Below, piece after piece: positions 5,606 through 6,386 of a stretch of 6,386 nucleotides of DNA. The notes beneath the pieces were generated by a model. It made no database searches, was not told where the DNA came from, and saw nothing but the letters and a program-made list of their open reading frames with translations. The position numbers and the translations under genes were made by a program. Every line of letters starts with the position of its first letter. The stretch's first letter is position 1. The stretch is from Synechococcus sp. CO36386bin_37 (GTDB taxonomy: Bacteria > Cyanobacteriota > Cyanobacteriia > PCC-6307 > Cyanobiaceae): assembly GCA_011525445.1 (NCBI GenBank), contig WTGE01000235.1:1-6386 (forward strand), in the 5' to 3' direction.

Positions 5606-6386
5606 ATGAAAATCAACTCTAATATTTCAAGCAAATCAGTTCAATTAATCTCCTCCCCTCTCAGAGTTTCTATAGCAATTACACTGATCACAAGTGTGGG
5701 AGGATTGATTTGGGCATGTTTTGCAAAAGTTCCTTTTTACGTTAACGGATACGCACTATTATTGCGAAGTGGAAGTAGTCATCGTCTTCACAGCCGTGCA
5801 GAAGGAGAGTTAAATCATAATTTTAATGAACTGGGTGTTCAACCTTCAAAGCTTGATCGAGCTTTATATGAGATTACTCATCTTGGAAAAGTAGTGGATT
5901 CCAGTGTTAGTGCTGCGCTTGCAGAGCGAGTCATAGAAATGACATCTGAGCGACAGCGAGACCGAGCTGGTAAGTATCCTAAGAATTATTTATCAAAGGG
6001 ATCACTATTAAGTTGGATCGACGCTCCAGCTGAAAGGGCTTCATTAAGGGATAGTCTTGATTATTACAGATTAACTGAAAAAGCAAGGTTATCGACGGCT
6101 AAAGAGCTTGTAGCAATTGATAAAAGGTTGCGTCAAAAGATCAGATTGCTGAGGAAGGAATTGTCAACTCAGATGGATTTCCTTAAAACAATCAAGGAGC
6201 TGAACGATCGGGGTTTTGCGAGTCAGGTTAAGGTATTAGAGGAACAAAGTAAAGTTGATTCCATTCTCAGTGAGATTCTCTCTCATGAAGAAAGACTTGC
6301 GGCAAATCAAGCTCAGCTTTTGCAAGCTGAAATTGCAGCTGAGACTGCTAGTACAGACTTAGTCAAAGATCTTAGAACGTATGCGG
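5606..6386 (+). CDS. HlyD-type membrane fusion (adaptor) protein, 3'-truncated by window edge
   Basis: The first 260 residues of a periplasmic adaptor that would link an inner-membrane ABC transporter to the TolC-like channel; no stop occurs before the window ends. A short cytoplasmic N-terminus is followed by one membrane span (about 20-40, VSIAITLITSVGGLIWACFA). Next comes KVPFYVNGYALLLRSG (41-56), recalling the first beta segment of NHLP/bacteriocin-type adaptors. A lipoyl-like half motif follows (S63, G67, G77), lacking the usual Gly-Gln turn. Residues about 140-260 are long amphipathic helices expected to form the coiled-coil hairpin. They include ELNDRGFASQVKVLEEQSKV (198-217), close to the adaptor pattern Gly-x-x-Ser-x-x-x-Leu-x-x-x-Gln. 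The second lipoyl half and beta-barrel domains would lie outside the window. It starts at ATG 5606, three bases after the tolC-like stop, with a weak GGAA seven bases upstream, so the two genes are surely one operon. HlyD class is confident; the NHLP subtype is tentative. Confidence 0.85.
   Translation, partial: MKINSNISSKSVQLISSPLRVSIAITLITSVGGLIWACFAKVPFYVNGYALLLRSGSSHRLHSRAEGELNHNFNELGVQPSKLDRALYEITHLGKVVDSSVSAALAERVIEMTSERQRDRAGKYPKNYLSKGSLLSWIDAPAERASLRDSLDYYRLTEKARLSTAKELVAIDKRLRQKIRLLRKELSTQMDFLKTIKELNDRGFASQVKVLEEQSKVDSILSEILSHEERLAANQAQLLQAEIAAETASTDLVKDLRTYA

Overview
The window most resembles the chromosome of a marine picocyanobacterium (Synechococcus/Cyanobium type). This is judged from protein style: a cyanobacterial-looking cysteinyl-tRNA synthetase, a DUF2721 membrane protein and an SNF-type sodium symporter. 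It is also judged from tight packing of genes on both strands and from several starts with no Shine-Dalgarno sequence. The taxonomic call is inference; no rRNA or other marker gene is present.

Bases 1-3578 look like ordinary, moderately GC-rich housekeeping sequence. A sodium-coupled amino-acid symporter of the NSS/SNF family (+ strand) runs in from the left edge without its N-terminus. It converges on a small DUF2721 membrane protein (- strand, TTG start). Divergent from that gene is a 79-residue charged helical protein of unknown function (+ strand), preceded by a four-codon mini-ORF that has its own Shine-Dalgarno and overlaps it as TGATG. Its stop codon overlaps the stop of cysS (- strand), a complete cysteinyl-tRNA synthetase with all zinc and ATP-binding motifs.

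Bases 3579-4108 form a long gap that becomes visibly AT-richer towards its right end. It holds a perfect 7-bp inverted repeat next to a possible cysS promoter, an uncertain 74-residue ORF on the - strand, and a possible promoter for the next gene.

Bases 4109-6386 are AT-rich and carry two + strand genes three bases apart: a TolC-type outer-membrane channel and the first 260 residues of an HlyD-type membrane fusion (adaptor) protein. Together they are two of the three parts of a type I (ABC-driven) exporter. The adaptor's N-terminus recalls NHLP/bacteriocin-type adaptors, so an ABC transporter and a cargo gene would be expected to the right of the window. The change in base composition between cysS and the tolC-like gene suggests the left edge of an accessory island or a variable region.
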